Shown in pieces: positions 18,556 to 27,192 of a DNA stretch of 64,000 nucleotides (the first letter of the stretch is position 1; each line of letters starts with the position of its first letter). Below the pieces are notes generated by a model that was given only the letters and a program-made list of their open reading frames with translations, did no database searches and had not been told where the DNA came from. The stretch lies in the NCBI RefSeq assembly GCF_026241895.1, contig NZ_JAPJIV010000003.1, forward strand, positions 124,001 through 188,000. The letters are read 5' to 3'. The DNA is from Pseudomonas sp. RIT-562 (GTDB lineage: Bacteria; Pseudomonadota; Gammaproteobacteria; Pseudomonadales; Pseudomonadaceae). The translations under genes and the position numbers were made by a program.

Positions 18556-19467
18556 ATGCTGAACAAACGCTACCTGCCGTCGATCACCGCGTTGCAGTGT
18601 TTCGAGGCCGTCACCCGGCATTTGAGCTTCACCCGGGCCGCCGAAGAGCTGAACCTGACCCAAAGCGCCGTCAGCAAACAGGTGGCGCAACTTGAAGAAT
18701 TGCTGCAGCACCTGCTGTTTCGCCGGGTACGTCGACGCCTGCAAATGACTCCGGCCGGCGATTTGTACCTCGTGGAAGTACGAAAAATCCTCACCCAGGT
18801 AGAGATGTCGACCCATTACCTGCGCTCCTACGGTGGCGAGACCGAAGTCCTGCGCGTCTCGACTCCACCGACCTTTGGCGCCCGCTGGCTGGTGCCGCGC
18901 CTTAAAGGCTGGCGCCTGCGCCATCCGTCGATCCATCTGGACCTGTGCAGCGAGCAGGAAGCCGATGACTTACTGCAAGGTCGCAGCGACCTGGCGTTCT
19001 ACTTTGGCCAAGGGTCACGCCCAGGCACCGAATGCCTGAAGCTGTTCAGCGAAGAACTGGTTCCGGTCTGCGCTCCGGGGAGCCTTCCGGCCACGCCGTT
19101 CACCGACCCGACCCAGCTCGCCGACCTGGTCCTGCTGCAAAACGCCTCCCGGCCGCAGGCCTGGCATGACTGGTTCGACAGCCAGGGCTTCCACACCGAA
19201 CACAGCTACCACGGGCCGCGCTTCGAAACCTTCTACATGTGCATCCGCGCTGCACAGGTCGGCTGTGGCGTGGCGTTGCTGCCAAGATTTCTGGTGGAAG
19301 AGGAATTGGCCGACGGCAAACTGGTCATACCCTGGCAGCATGCAATGCCCAGCACCGACGCCTATTACCTGGCCTACCCGGAACATTCGGCGGATGTGCC
19401 GAAGGTGCGGGATTTTGTGAAATGGATGCTGGAGCAGATTGATAATCCTGATGCATCGCAACTTTAA
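18556..19467 (+). CDS. amaR: LysR-family regulator divergent from amaBA
   Basis: A 303-residue regulator of the GcvA-type LysR subgroup. The winged helix-turn-helix is at about 6-65 (SFTRAAEELNLTQSAVSKQV), followed by a LysR effector domain from about 92. It is transcribed away from amaB across a 175-base gap, the classic arrangement for a LysR activator of the neighbouring operon. The name AmaR is inferred from this context and from reports of amaR-amaAB in P. aeruginosa. AAAGGATCGCCC precedes the start codon. Confidence 0.75.
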   Translation: MLNKRYLPSITALQCFEAVTRHLSFTRAAEELNLTQSAVSKQVAQLEELLQHLLFRRVRRRLQMTPAGDLYLVEVRKILTQVEMSTHYLRSYGGETEVLRVSTPPTFGARWLVPRLKGWRLRHPSIHLDLCSEQEADDLLQGRSDLAFYFGQGSRPGTECLKLFSEELVPVCAPGSLPATPFTDPTQLADLVLLQNASRPQAWHDWFDSQGFHTEHSYHGPRFETFYMCIRAAQVGCGVALLPRFLVEEELADGKLVIPWQHAMPSTDAYYLAYPEHSADVPKVRDFVKWMLEQIDNPDASQL

Positions 19468-19481
19468 TGCCTCACATCTCC

Positions 19482-19578
19482 CCCTGTGGGAGCGGGCTTG
19501 CTCGCGAAGGCGGCCGTCCAGTCACTACCGATGCTGTCTGACACACCGCCTTCGCGTGCAAGCCCGCTCCCACAGGGG
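19482..19578. repeat. Inverted REP pair
   Basis: CCTGTGGGAGCGGGCTTGCT and its complement at about 19548-19577 (TTCGCGTGCAAGCCCGCTCC) lie between the LysR gene and pncB. Confidence 0.85.
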
Positions 19579-19658
19579 GCAGCTGCGGTCCAGAAATCGC
19601 TGGCGTTTTCTGCCGCCAATATGCGCCACTACCTGTATTCCAAGTGGAGAACCCCGTT

Positions 19659-20885
19659 ATGAGCGACAGCGTGTTTGCCGATCGCATCGTGCAGAACCTG
19701 CTCGACACCGACTTCTACAAACTGACGATGATGCAGGCGGTGCTGCACAACTACCCGAATGTGGAAGTGGAATGGGAGTTTCGTTGCCGTAACAGCGAGG
19801 ATCTGCGGCCGTATTTGGCAGAGATCCGTTTCCAGATCGAACGCCTCGCCGAGCTCAGCCTCACTGCCGACCAGCTGGGTTTCATGGAGCGCATCAGCTT
19901 TATGAAGCCGGATTTCCTGCGCTTCCTCGGGCTGTTTCGTTTCAACCTGCGCTACGTTCACACCGGTATCGAGAACGGCGAGCTGTTTATCCGCCTGCGT
20001 GGGCCTTGGCTGCATGTGATTTTGTTCGAAGTGCCGCTGCTGTCGATCGTCAGCGAAGTGCGCAACCGCTATCGGTACCGGGAAGTCGTCCTGGAGCAGG
20101 CGCGCGAGCAGCTTTATCGCAAGTTTGATTGGCTGACGGCCAATGCCGGGGCCGATGAATTGTCTGAGTTGCAGGTAGCCGATTTCGGCACCCGCCGCAG
20201 GTTTTCTTACCGGGTGCAGGAGGAAGTGGTGAACGTGCTCAAGCACGACTTCCCCGGGCGCTTCGTCGGCACCAGTAATGTGCACCTGTCTCGGGAGCTG
20301 GACATGAAGCCCTTGGGCACCATGGCTCACGAATGGATCATGGCGCACCAGCAACTGGGTCCGCGCCTGATCGACAGCCAGATTGCCGCTCTCGATTGCT
20401 GGGTCCGCGAGTATCGCGGCCTGCTTGGCATTGCGCTGACCGACTGCATTACCACCGATGCCTTCCTGAATGATTTTGACCTGTATTTCGCCAAGCTTTT
20501 CGATGGCCTGCGCCACGATTCCGGAGATCCGATCATCTGGGCGGAAAAAGCCATCGCTCACTATCACAAGCTGGGCATCGACCCGATGAGCAAGACCCTG
20601 GTGTTCTCCGACAGCCTGACGCTGCCCAAGTCCCTGGAGATATTTCGGGCGCTGCGCGGCCGGATCAATGTCAGCTTTGGCATCGGCACCAATTTGACCT
20701 GCGATATTCCAGGGGTTGAACCGATGAGCATCGTGCTTAAAATGGCCGCCTGTAACGGTCAGCCCGTGGCGAAGATTTCCGACGAGCCCGGCAAGACCCA
20801 CTGTAAAGATCCAAACTTCGTTGCTTACTTGCGACACGTTTTCAAAGTTCCTGCCGCCCTTTCCAGCACATCAAGCAAGGAGTGA
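19659..20885 (+). CDS. pncB: Nicotinate phosphoribosyltransferase PncB
   Basis: A 408-residue enzyme that joins nicotinate to PRPP, with ATP, in NAD salvage. The start is the ATG at 19659 ([10 protein letters not shown]) with GGAG upstream; the earlier GTG at 19644 falls inside that site. Family marks include [11 protein letters not shown] near the N terminus, [12 protein letters not shown] in the centre (with the histidine that is phosphorylated in this family), LRHDSGDP and [11 protein letters not shown]. It is followed five bases later by nadE, so the pair forms a salvage operon. Confidence 0.97.
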   Translation: MSDSVFADRIVQNLLDTDFYKLTMMQAVLHNYPNVEVEWEFRCRNSEDLRPYLAEIRFQIERLAELSLTADQLGFMERISFMKPDFLRFLGLFRFNLRYVHTGIENGELFIRLRGPWLHVILFEVPLLSIVSEVRNRYRYREVVLEQAREQLYRKFDWLTANAGADELSELQVADFGTRRRFSYRVQEEVVNVLKHDFPGRFVGTSNVHLSRELDMKPLGTMAHEWIMAHQQLGPRLIDSQIAALDCWVREYRGLLGIALTDCITTDAFLNDFDLYFAKLFDGLRHDSGDPIIWAEKAIAHYHKLGIDPMSKTLVFSDSLTLPKSLEIFRALRGRINVSFGIGTNLTCDIPGVEPMSIVLKMAACNGQPVAKISDEPGKTHCKDPNFVAYLRHVFKVPAALSSTSSKE

Positions 20886-20889
20886 ATTC

Positions 20890-21717
20890 ATGCAAGCCGT
20901 ACAGCGTGAGATTGCTGAGCAGCTCAAGGTTCAACCGCCGTTCGCCGATGATGCCGCCCTTGAGGCGGAAGTCGCCCGGCGCGTCACGTTCATCCAGGAT
21001 TGCCTGGTCAATTCCGGGCTCAAGAGCCTGGTACTGGGGATCAGCGGCGGCGTCGACTCCCTCACCGCCGGACTGCTGGCCCAGCGTGCCATGCGCGAAT
21101 TGCGTACTCGCACCGGCGACGACAGCTACAAGTTCATTGCCGTGCGCCTGCCTTATGAAACCCAGTTCGATGAACACGATGCCCAGGCGTCAGTGGACTT
21201 CATCGAGCCAGACGAGCGCCATACCGTGAACATCGGCCCGGCCGTCAAGGCACTGGCCAACCAGGTCGCGGCGTTCGAAGGCAAGCATGCAGTGTCGGTG
21301 GACTTCGTACTGGGCAACACCAAGGCGCGCATGCGCATGGTCGCCCAGTACACCATCGCGGGTGCAGCCCAGGGCTTGGTGATCGGTACCGACCACGCGG
21401 CAGAAGCGGTGATGGGTTTCTTCACCAAGTTCGGCGACGGCGCCTGCGATCTGGCGCCATTGAGCGGCCTGGTGAAAAACCAGGTGCGCAGCATCGCTCG
21501 TAGCTTTGGTGCGCCGGAATCGCTGGTTGAGAAGATTCCCACTGCCGACCTTGAAGACTTGTCTCCAGGCAAGCCGGACGAGGCTTCCCATGGGGTGACG
21601 TACGCCGAGATTGATGCGTTTTTGCATGGCAAGGCGGTGCGTGAGGAAGCGTTCAAGATTATTTGTGAGACGTACAGGAAGACTCATCACAAGCGTGTGA
21701 TGCCGTTTGCCCCTTAA
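20890..21717 (+). CDS. nadE: NH3-dependent NAD synthetase NadE
   Basis: 275 residues; completes NAD synthesis by amidating deamido-NAD with ammonia. The ATP pyrophosphatase P-loop SGGVDS is at 52-57. [19 protein letters not shown] and [11 protein letters not shown] are typical of the short, ammonia-using form without a glutaminase domain. The ATG at 20890 follows AAGGAG. Cotranscribed with pncB. Confidence 0.97.
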   Translation: MQAVQREIAEQLKVQPPFADDAALEAEVARRVTFIQDCLVNSGLKSLVLGISGGVDSLTAGLLAQRAMRELRTRTGDDSYKFIAVRLPYETQFDEHDAQASVDFIEPDERHTVNIGPAVKALANQVAAFEGKHAVSVDFVLGNTKARMRMVAQYTIAGAAQGLVIGTDHAAEAVMGFFTKFGDGACDLAPLSGLVKNQVRSIARSFGAPESLVEKIPTADLEDLSPGKPDEASHGVTYAEIDAFLHGKAVREEAFKIICETYRKTHHKRVMPFAP

Positions 21718-21739
21718 ATCGGCTGCAGCCTGAACTGCC

Positions 21740-21799
21740 GCCATCGCGGGCAAGCCTTGCTCCCACAGGGATTGTGGGAGCGGGCTTGCTCGCGAAGAA
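21740..21799. repeat. Close-packed REP pair
   Basis: ATCGCGGGCAAGCCTTGCTC and GTGGGAGCGGGCTTGCTCGC arms face each other with a very short spacer after nadE. Confidence 0.8.
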
Positions 21800-21824
21800 C
21801 GCTGACGCGGTCAATCGCCAGGCA

Positions 21825-21857
21825 CAAAAAAAGCGTCCGCAATGGACGCTTTTTTCT
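21825..21857. terminator. Bidirectional terminator between nadE and azu
   Basis: AAAAAAAGCGTCC and GGACGCTTTTTT form a hairpin with A and T runs on both sides, serving the convergent nadE and azu transcripts. Confidence 0.9.
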
Positions 21858-21871
21858 CTAAACCGATTCGC

Positions 21872-22318
21872 TTACTTCAGCGTAACCGTGCCTTTCATCA
21901 TCGAAATGTGGCCCGGGAACGAGCAGAAGAAGCCGTATTTCTCAGCCGCGTCCAGTTTCGACACATCAAAAGTCACCGAGTCGGTTTCCTTGGCGCCGAT
22001 GACCTTGGTGTGGGCGATGATGCGCGCGTCGCCGTCTTTCAGGTAGTTCTTGTCGATGCCGGCAGCCAGGCCGTCGGTGGCGATTGGCTGCATGTCAGCT
22101 TCTTTGCTCAGCACCCAGTTATGGCCCATGACGTTCTTCGGCAAGCTGCCAGAGTGGGTCAGCTCGACGGTGAAGGTTTTGCAGCTCTTGTCGATTTCGA
22201 TGGCCTTGGTGTTGAAGGTCATCTGGTCGGTGGAGTCGATGGTGGTCTTGCACTCGGCAGCCATCAGTTGGCTGCTGGCCAGTGTCAGCAGGGATACCGC
22301 AACAAGTTTGGCAAACAT
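21872..22318 (-). CDS. azu: Azurin (blue copper protein)
   Basis: A 148-residue periplasmic electron carrier. Signal peptide about 1-20 (ending QLMA), then the mature start [10 protein letters not shown]. Copper ligands are the His in MGHNWVLS and the Cys, His and Met in [12 protein letters not shown]. The disulfide pair is the first Cys and the Cys in [10 protein letters not shown] use ATG 22318, with GGAGATTCACC before it; upstream codons in the same frame have no ribosome site. An ANR-like box lies 73 bases upstream, as expected for a redox protein used under oxygen limitation. Confidence 0.98.
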   Translation of the reverse strand: MFAKLVAVSLLTLASSQLMAAECKTTIDSTDQMTFNTKAIEIDKSCKTFTVELTHSGSLPKNVMGHNWVLSKEADMQPIATDGLAAGIDKNYLKDGDARIIAHTKVIGAKETDSVTFDVSKLDAAEKYGFFCSFPGHISMMKGTVTLK

Positions 22319-22390
22319 GGTGAATCTCCAAGGCAGGGTTAACAAATATGCGAATGGACAGAAGACTGCCTGAAAACTGCGCAAGTTCCT

Positions 22391-22404
22391 ATGACCTGAA
22401 TCAA
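22391..22404 (-). promoter_or_regulatory. ANR/FNR-like box of azu
   Basis: On the minus strand TTGATTCAGGTCAT differs by one base from TTGATNNNNGTCAA. Its distance to the azu ATG (about 73 bases) fits activation from -41.5. Anaerobic ANR control of azu is known in P. aeruginosa. Confidence 0.6.
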
Positions 22405-22511
22405 AAATTGTATACAACTTTCGGGCTATGACACCGATCGAAACAATCTACCAGCCAGATGTCTGGCCCGGCCCTATCATCTGCTCATCGTCATCCACCT
22501 GGAGTCCCGTC

Positions 22512-22601
22512 ATGACCCTCAATAGCCTGTTGTGCAGCCTGCTTGCCGCGTATGCCTGTGGTGCCAGCGGCCGTTACGAAACAGCTGCCCGCGACCTTTA
22601 A
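22512..22601 (+). CDS. Possible 29-residue peptide
   Basis: ATG at 22512 with GGAG 7 bases upstream opens a 29-codon frame ([20 protein letters not shown] followed by nine residues), ending in TAA at 22601. The first half is hydrophobic with two cysteines, resembling a small membrane or leader peptide. It sits between the divergent azu and LOG genes. It may instead be a chance frame in the 5' region of the LOG gene; only conservation would decide. Confidence 0.35.
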   Translation: MTLNSLLCSLLAAYACGASGRYETAARDL

Positions 22602-22660
22602 CCCTTGGTTCACTGACGCCATGCCTTTACCCTGTGGTCATCATGACCCTGGAGCGAAGC

Positions 22661-23248
22661 ATGTCATTAGCATCCGTTTGTGTTTTCTGTGGCGCCAGCA
22701 CTGGCAGTAATCCGGCTTATCGTGAAGCGGCTATTGCCCTTGGGCGGGCGCTGGCCGAACGCAAGCTGACCCTGGTCTACGGCGGTGGTGCCGTGGGTTT
22801 GATGGGCATAGTCGCGGATGCCGCCCTGGCAGCCGGCGGGGAAGTCATTGGCATCATCCCGCAAAGTCTCAAGGACAAGGAAATCGGCCACAGCGGCCTG
22901 ACCCGCCTCGAAGTGGTCGATGGCATGCATGCGCGCAAGGCGCGGATGGCCGAGCTGAGCGATGCCTTTATCGCGCTGCCAGGCGGCCTGGGCACTCTTG
23001 AAGAACTGTTCGAAGTCTGGACCTGGGGTCAGCTGGGGTATCACGGAAAACCCCTCGGCCTGCTCGAAGTGAACGGTTTCTATAGTAAATTGACTGGTTT
23101 TCTTGATCATATCGTCGGCGAAGGCTTCGTTCGCGAAGCGCACCGTGACATGCTGCAAACGAGCGAATCGCCGCAAACCCTGCTCGACGCACTGGATGCC
23201 TGGCAACCGGTGGTCACGCCAAAATGGGCCGAGCAAAAACCCAGCTAA
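22661..23248 (+). CDS. LOG-family phosphoribohydrolase
   Basis: A 195-residue protein of the TIGR00730/LOG group, older annotation 'possible lysine decarboxylase'. [10 protein letters not shown] (40-49) and PGGLGTLEE (107-115) are the family's nucleotide-binding and catalytic motifs. LOG enzymes release the base from cytokinin ribotides, and bacterial members hydrolyse AMP-like nucleotides. The start at 22661 has GGAG upstream; the longer frame beginning near 22532 has no such site. It neighbours azu, as PA4923 does in PAO1. Confidence 0.9.
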   Translation: MSLASVCVFCGASTGSNPAYREAAIALGRALAERKLTLVYGGGAVGLMGIVADAALAAGGEVIGIIPQSLKDKEIGHSGLTRLEVVDGMHARKARMAELSDAFIALPGGLGTLEELFEVWTWGQLGYHGKPLGLLEVNGFYSKLTGFLDHIVGEGFVREAHRDMLQTSESPQTLLDALDAWQPVVTPKWAEQKPS

Positions 23249-23316
23249 CGGCTCGGCACCGATACAGGGCAGAATATGCGCCGCTCAACCTCACCTTCGA
23301 CCCCAGAGGATCGCCC

Positions 23317-23505
23317 ATGGCTAAACCTAATTATTCCTTCGCCAAACGTCAGAGAGACTTGGCCAAGGAGCAGAAGAAAGAGGAAAAGCTTCAGCGCAAG
23401 AAAGCTACAGCTGAAGAAGAAGCAGCAGCACTGAACCCCGATGCTGAAGGTGAAGTGGCCACAGACGAAACCGCAGCACCGAAAGATCAGGCGCCCGACG
23501 CCTGA
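23317..23505 (+). CDS. Small charged conserved protein
   Basis: 62 residues, starting MAKPNYSFAKRQRDLAKEQK after AGAGGA. The first half is Lys/Arg/Gln-rich and probably helical; the second half is acidic and Ala-rich (EEEAAALNPDAEGEVATDE). No known domain is visible. Small proteins with this N terminus are common in pseudomonads, so the gene is likely real. Function unknown. Confidence 0.75.
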   Translation: MAKPNYSFAKRQRDLAKEQKKEEKLQRKKATAEEEAAALNPDAEGEVATDETAAPKDQAPDA

Positions 23506-23624
23506 GACCCTCAGGGCCGGATGATCTGATCAGGCCCACCGGATCTGTGTCCAGGGTTGGCAGCCGCGCTGCTGACCCTCACCGACCACCTTGAACTCCC
23601 CCGCCTAAAGAACGCACACAGAAC

Positions 23625-23718
23625 CCTGTAGGAGTGAGCCTGCTCGCGATAGCGGTGGCACATTCAACATGTACTTTTCTGAAAAACCGCTATCGCGAGC
23701 AGGCTCACTCCTACCAGG
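23625..23718. repeat. Inverted REP pair
   Basis: CTGTAGGAGTGAGCCTGCTC and its complement at 23693-23714 enclose about 45 bases between convergent genes. Confidence 0.85.
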
Positions 23719-23727
23719 GGATCTGCG

Positions 23728-24618
23728 TCAATCCAGTGGCATTACGGTGACCCGCACTTCGGGGTCATGGTTGCCACCGCCCAGAATCACCCCGCGCAAC
23801 GGCGACACATCCGAGAAATCACGGCCCCAGGCCAGGGTGATGTGCTCCAGTGCCGGCTGCACATTGTTGGTCGGATCGAAATCCACCCAACCCAGTACCG
23901 GGCAGAACACCGAGACCCAGGCATGCGAAGCGTCGGCGCCGATCAGTCGGGGCTGGCCGGGTGGTGGCTGAGTCAGCAGGTATCCGCTGATGTAGCGCGC
24001 CGCCAACCCTCGGGAGCGCACGCAAGCGAGCATCAGGTGGGCGAAGTCCTGGCAGACGCCGCGCCGCCGCTCCAGCACTTCCACCAGCGGTGTTGCGACC
24101 TGGGTCGCTTCGGCATCGAAGGTGAACTCGCTGAAAATCTTCTCCATCAATGCCTGAACCCCAAGCAGTAACGGCCTGCCGCGCGGAAAACAGCTTTGCG
24201 AAAACTCGACGAAATTGCGCTTCAAATGCACGTACGGTGATTCGAACCGATAACGGCAGGCTTCCAGTATCTCGGGGGACAGCGCATGGCTGCTGTAAGT
24301 CAGCGCGCTACGGGCGTCTTCCCATGGCAGCGAACGATTGAAATCCAGCGCTGGGCGAGCCATTACTTCAATGGTCAGGCTGGCATTGACCAGCAACTCG
24401 TCGTGAGGCCGCTCGAATGCCAGCCGGGTCAGTGGATTGCCGAAAACGTCCAGTTCGTCCCGGCGCGAGGTGGGGTCCGGGCTGATCTGCAGACGCTGAT
24501 CGGTGCACTGCTGCCAGGCGCAAGGCCGCGGCCACAGGTGCGCCAGTTGCTGGGCCAGGGACACCGGACTGTCGTAGTGATAATGGGTGTCGTGAAAAAT
24601 CTGGTAATGAGCGCTCAT
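23728..24618 (-). CDS. Transglutaminase-like protein, BTLCP type
   Basis: A 296-residue protein with a bacterial transglutaminase N-terminal strand domain (residues 1-90, starting HYQIFHDTHYHY) and a papain-like transglutaminase core. Likely catalytic residues are Cys189 (RRGVCQDFAH), His232 (ASHAWVSV) and an Asp in WVDFDPTNN (246-248). There is no signal peptide, so it is cytoplasmic. It shares its boundary base 24618 with the ATP-grasp/alpha-E gene, and with it and the DUF2126 gene forms a three-gene set. Such cytoplasmic transglutaminase-fold proteins may act as peptidases or amide-group transferases on a small peptide made by the partners; this is inferred. Confidence 0.9.
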   Translation of the reverse strand: MSAHYQIFHDTHYHYDSPVSLAQQLAHLWPRPCAWQQCTDQRLQISPDPTSRRDELDVFGNPLTRLAFERPHDELLVNASLTIEVMARPALDFNRSLPWEDARSALTYSSHALSPEILEACRYRFESPYVHLKRNFVEFSQSCFPRGRPLLLGVQALMEKIFSEFTFDAEATQVATPLVEVLERRRGVCQDFAHLMLACVRSRGLAARYISGYLLTQPPPGQPRLIGADASHAWVSVFCPVLGWVDFDPTNNVQPALEHITLAWGRDFSDVSPLRGVILGGGNHDPEVRVTVMPLD

Positions 24619-27104
24619 CAGACGGACACCGTGCGCTGGCTGACATCGTCGACATGAGCAAAATGCCGCAACGCCAGACGATCGGAGGCCTGTCCGCTGG
24701 CTTCGGCGATCTCCTGCAGCAGATCGGCCAGGCCGTCGACGGCAGCGCGTACGCTGGCTTCACCAAACAGCGGGTTCTGCAGGCAGCCCAGGTCGAACCG
24801 CCCCAGGCGTTCGACCAGGTGCGGCAGACTGGCTTCACGGGGCGCGCCAAAATCTTCGTTGAGGCGCTTCAGGGTGCGATTGACCAGTTTCAGCTGGAAC
24901 AACACGGCATGGGGGTTCTGCTCGTCCAGCAATAACAAGTCCAGTACCGGTAGCAGTTGCGCCACCGCCAAGTAACGCGAGCGATAGGTGATACTGCTGT
25001 TACCCAGTTCCAGCAGCCATTCCAGGCCCGCTTGATCAAACACGCCGGTGCCGCGCAGGAATGCCGCGAGGCTGGAACTGAGAAACTGCAGCCGCTCGAT
25101 GCGCCGGCCGATCATCAGGAAACGCCAGCCCTCATCGCGAGTCATATCGTCCAGGGCAAAACCCGACAGCGCGGCCAGGGACATCACCAGTCGGTTGAGG
25201 AAGTCCAGCAGCTCGCCGAAGTCCGGCTCTGCGGTTTCCAGCTCCATGGCTTCACGTTGCAGCTCGACCAGGGCCTGCCAGTTTTCCCGGGACAGCTTGC
25301 CGCGCACTTGCGAGGCCGCCCACTGCAAGCGTTGCAGGTTGGAGCGCAGGCTGAATGACCAGTCATCCCCCAGCAAAGCAGCCAGCAGGCGCTCCGGCAG
25401 CTCGCCTTCATCGGGCAACACCATCAGCCGCTCCCCGAGATCGACGGCGGCTTGCAGAGCTTGCGGGTCATCGCCGTCGACATAGCGTGCGAGCATGATG
25501 CGCAGCAACCGCGCGCTGTCATCGCAGCGTTCGCAGTAGCGACCAAACCAGAACAGGTTTTCCACCACCCGCGACGGCAGGTAAGGGTCACGTCGGACGA
25601 GGTCATGCACGCCAATCGTGCGCTGGGTTTTCCACTGTTCGCCGCTGGGAGGACGATCGCCCAGCACCCAGGTGTCCTTGCTCGCGCCGCCGCGTTGCAT
25701 CGACACCACTTCGGCATTCGCCTCGGCAGCAACCCGGGTCAAGCCGCCGGGCAGCACGCGATATCCATCCTGGCTGGCCACTGCATACATGCGCATGCCG
25801 ATGGCGCGCGGCTGCAAATGACCCTTTTCGGCCTGCCAGACCGGCGCCTGGGACAATTGCGCGAGTTCTTGCGCAACATAGGCATAAGGGCGCGCCTGCA
25901 TGCGGCATGCTAGCTCTTCACGCTGTTTTTCGTTCAAATCACGGCCAAACACCGGAGTAAAACTCTGGGATGGAAAGGCCGGCTTGATCAGTAATTCCGG
26001 CAGTTTCTCCAGTGCCTGGGCCAGGACCGGAGCTTCGCCGCACCACCAAGTAGCGATGGACGGCAGGATCAGCTCTTCGCCAAACAGGAATTGATTGATC
26101 CTCGGCAGAAAGCCGAGCAACCCCGGCGACTCCAGCACACCGCTGCCCAGGGCGTTGGCGACCAGCACCCGGCCCTGCCTCACCGCCTCGAGCAAACCTG
26201 GCACGCCGAGGGCTGAGTCGGTGCGCAGCTCCAGTGGGTCGCAGAAGTCATCATCGAGCCGGCGCATGATCGCGTGGACCCGGCGCAAACCGCTCAGGGT
26301 CTTGAGGTACACCGTGGCATCCCGCACGGTCAGGTCACCGCCTTCCACCAGTGGATAACCGAGTTGCCGCGCCAGGTAGAGGTGTTCGAAATAGCTTTCG
26401 TTAAACCGCCCGGGCGTCAGCAACACGATCAACGGCGCCTCGGCATCGCTCGGCGCCTGGCGTGCCAGGGTCTCCTGCAACGTGCGGAAGAAACCGGCCA
26501 GGTGCTGCACCTTGAGATCGCGGTACAACTCCGGGAACGCCCGCGACACGATGGTGCGGTTCTCCAGCGCATAGCCCGCCCCCGAAGGCGCCTGGGTGCG
26601 ATCCGCCGTCACCCACCAGCGACCATCTGGAGTGCGCGCCAGATCGACCGCGTACAGGTGCAGGAAAGTCTCGTCCGGCGGCATGATGCCCTGGCACGGC
26701 CAGAGAAAATTATTGTGACCAAACACCAGTTCGGCGGGCAACAGACCTTCAGCGATCAATCGTTGCGGGCCATACAGGTCTGCCAGGACGGCGTTGAGCA
26801 GGCGTGCGCGCTGGGCGATCCCGGCCGATAATTGCTGCCACTCATCAACAGCAATCACGTGCGGCAGCAGATCCAGCTCCCACGGCCGATCGGCGCCCTT
26901 GGGGTCGGCGTAGACGTTGTAGGTCACACCGTTTTCGTGGATCTGCCGGGTCAACAAGGCCTGACGCTGGACCAATTGCGCAGGGGTGCTGCGCTGCAAT
27001 TGGTCGAACAGCCGACGCCAATGCGGGCGCACGGCTCCGCTGGCGTCGAGCAGTTCATGATAATTGCCCGCCGTGGGCGGGTAGCGGTCAAGCAGGTCAG
27101 GCAT
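24618..27104 (-). CDS. Circularly permuted ATP-grasp / alpha-E fusion
   Basis: An 828-residue fusion. Residues about 60-480 are a circularly permuted ATP-grasp ligase (DUF404/DUF407 type), with ENRTIVSRAFPEL and GVHDLVRRDPYLPSRVVENL at its end. Residues about 500-810 are an alpha-E domain, an all-helical partner (FWFGRYCERCDDSARLLRIM). In many bacteria these are separate genes, so fusion implies direct cooperation. ATP-grasp enzymes form amide bonds between a carboxylate and an amine. I take ATG 27104 rather than the TTG at 27125. The product and substrates are unknown. Confidence 0.88.
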   Translation of the reverse strand: MPDLLDRYPPTAGNYHELLDASGAVRPHWRRLFDQLQRSTPAQLVQRQALLTRQIHENGVTYNVYADPKGADRPWELDLLPHVIAVDEWQQLSAGIAQRARLLNAVLADLYGPQRLIAEGLLPAELVFGHNNFLWPCQGIMPPDETFLHLYAVDLARTPDGRWWVTADRTQAPSGAGYALENRTIVSRAFPELYRDLKVQHLAGFFRTLQETLARQAPSDAEAPLIVLLTPGRFNESYFEHLYLARQLGYPLVEGGDLTVRDATVYLKTLSGLRRVHAIMRRLDDDFCDPLELRTDSALGVPGLLEAVRQGRVLVANALGSGVLESPGLLGFLPRINQFLFGEELILPSIATWWCGEAPVLAQALEKLPELLIKPAFPSQSFTPVFGRDLNEKQREELACRMQARPYAYVAQELAQLSQAPVWQAEKGHLQPRAIGMRMYAVASQDGYRVLPGGLTRVAAEANAEVVSMQRGGASKDTWVLGDRPPSGEQWKTQRTIGVHDLVRRDPYLPSRVVENLFWFGRYCERCDDSARLLRIMLARYVDGDDPQALQAAVDLGERLMVLPDEGELPERLLAALLGDDWSFSLRSNLQRLQWAASQVRGKLSRENWQALVELQREAMELETAEPDFGELLDFLNRLVMSLAALSGFALDDMTRDEGWRFLMIGRRIERLQFLSSSLAAFLRGTGVFDQAGLEWLLELGNSSITYRSRYLAVAQLLPVLDLLLLDEQNPHAVLFQLKLVNRTLKRLNEDFGAPREASLPHLVERLGRFDLGCLQNPLFGEASVRAAVDGLADLLQEIAEASGQASDRLALRHFAHVDDVSQRTVSV

Positions 27105-27192
27105 GGAAAGCTCGGCAGACAGCAAGGAACGGTCAGACTAACGCACGCTCATGACACCCGGATAGACGAAAAACCCGGGCGTCGCGTACGGT

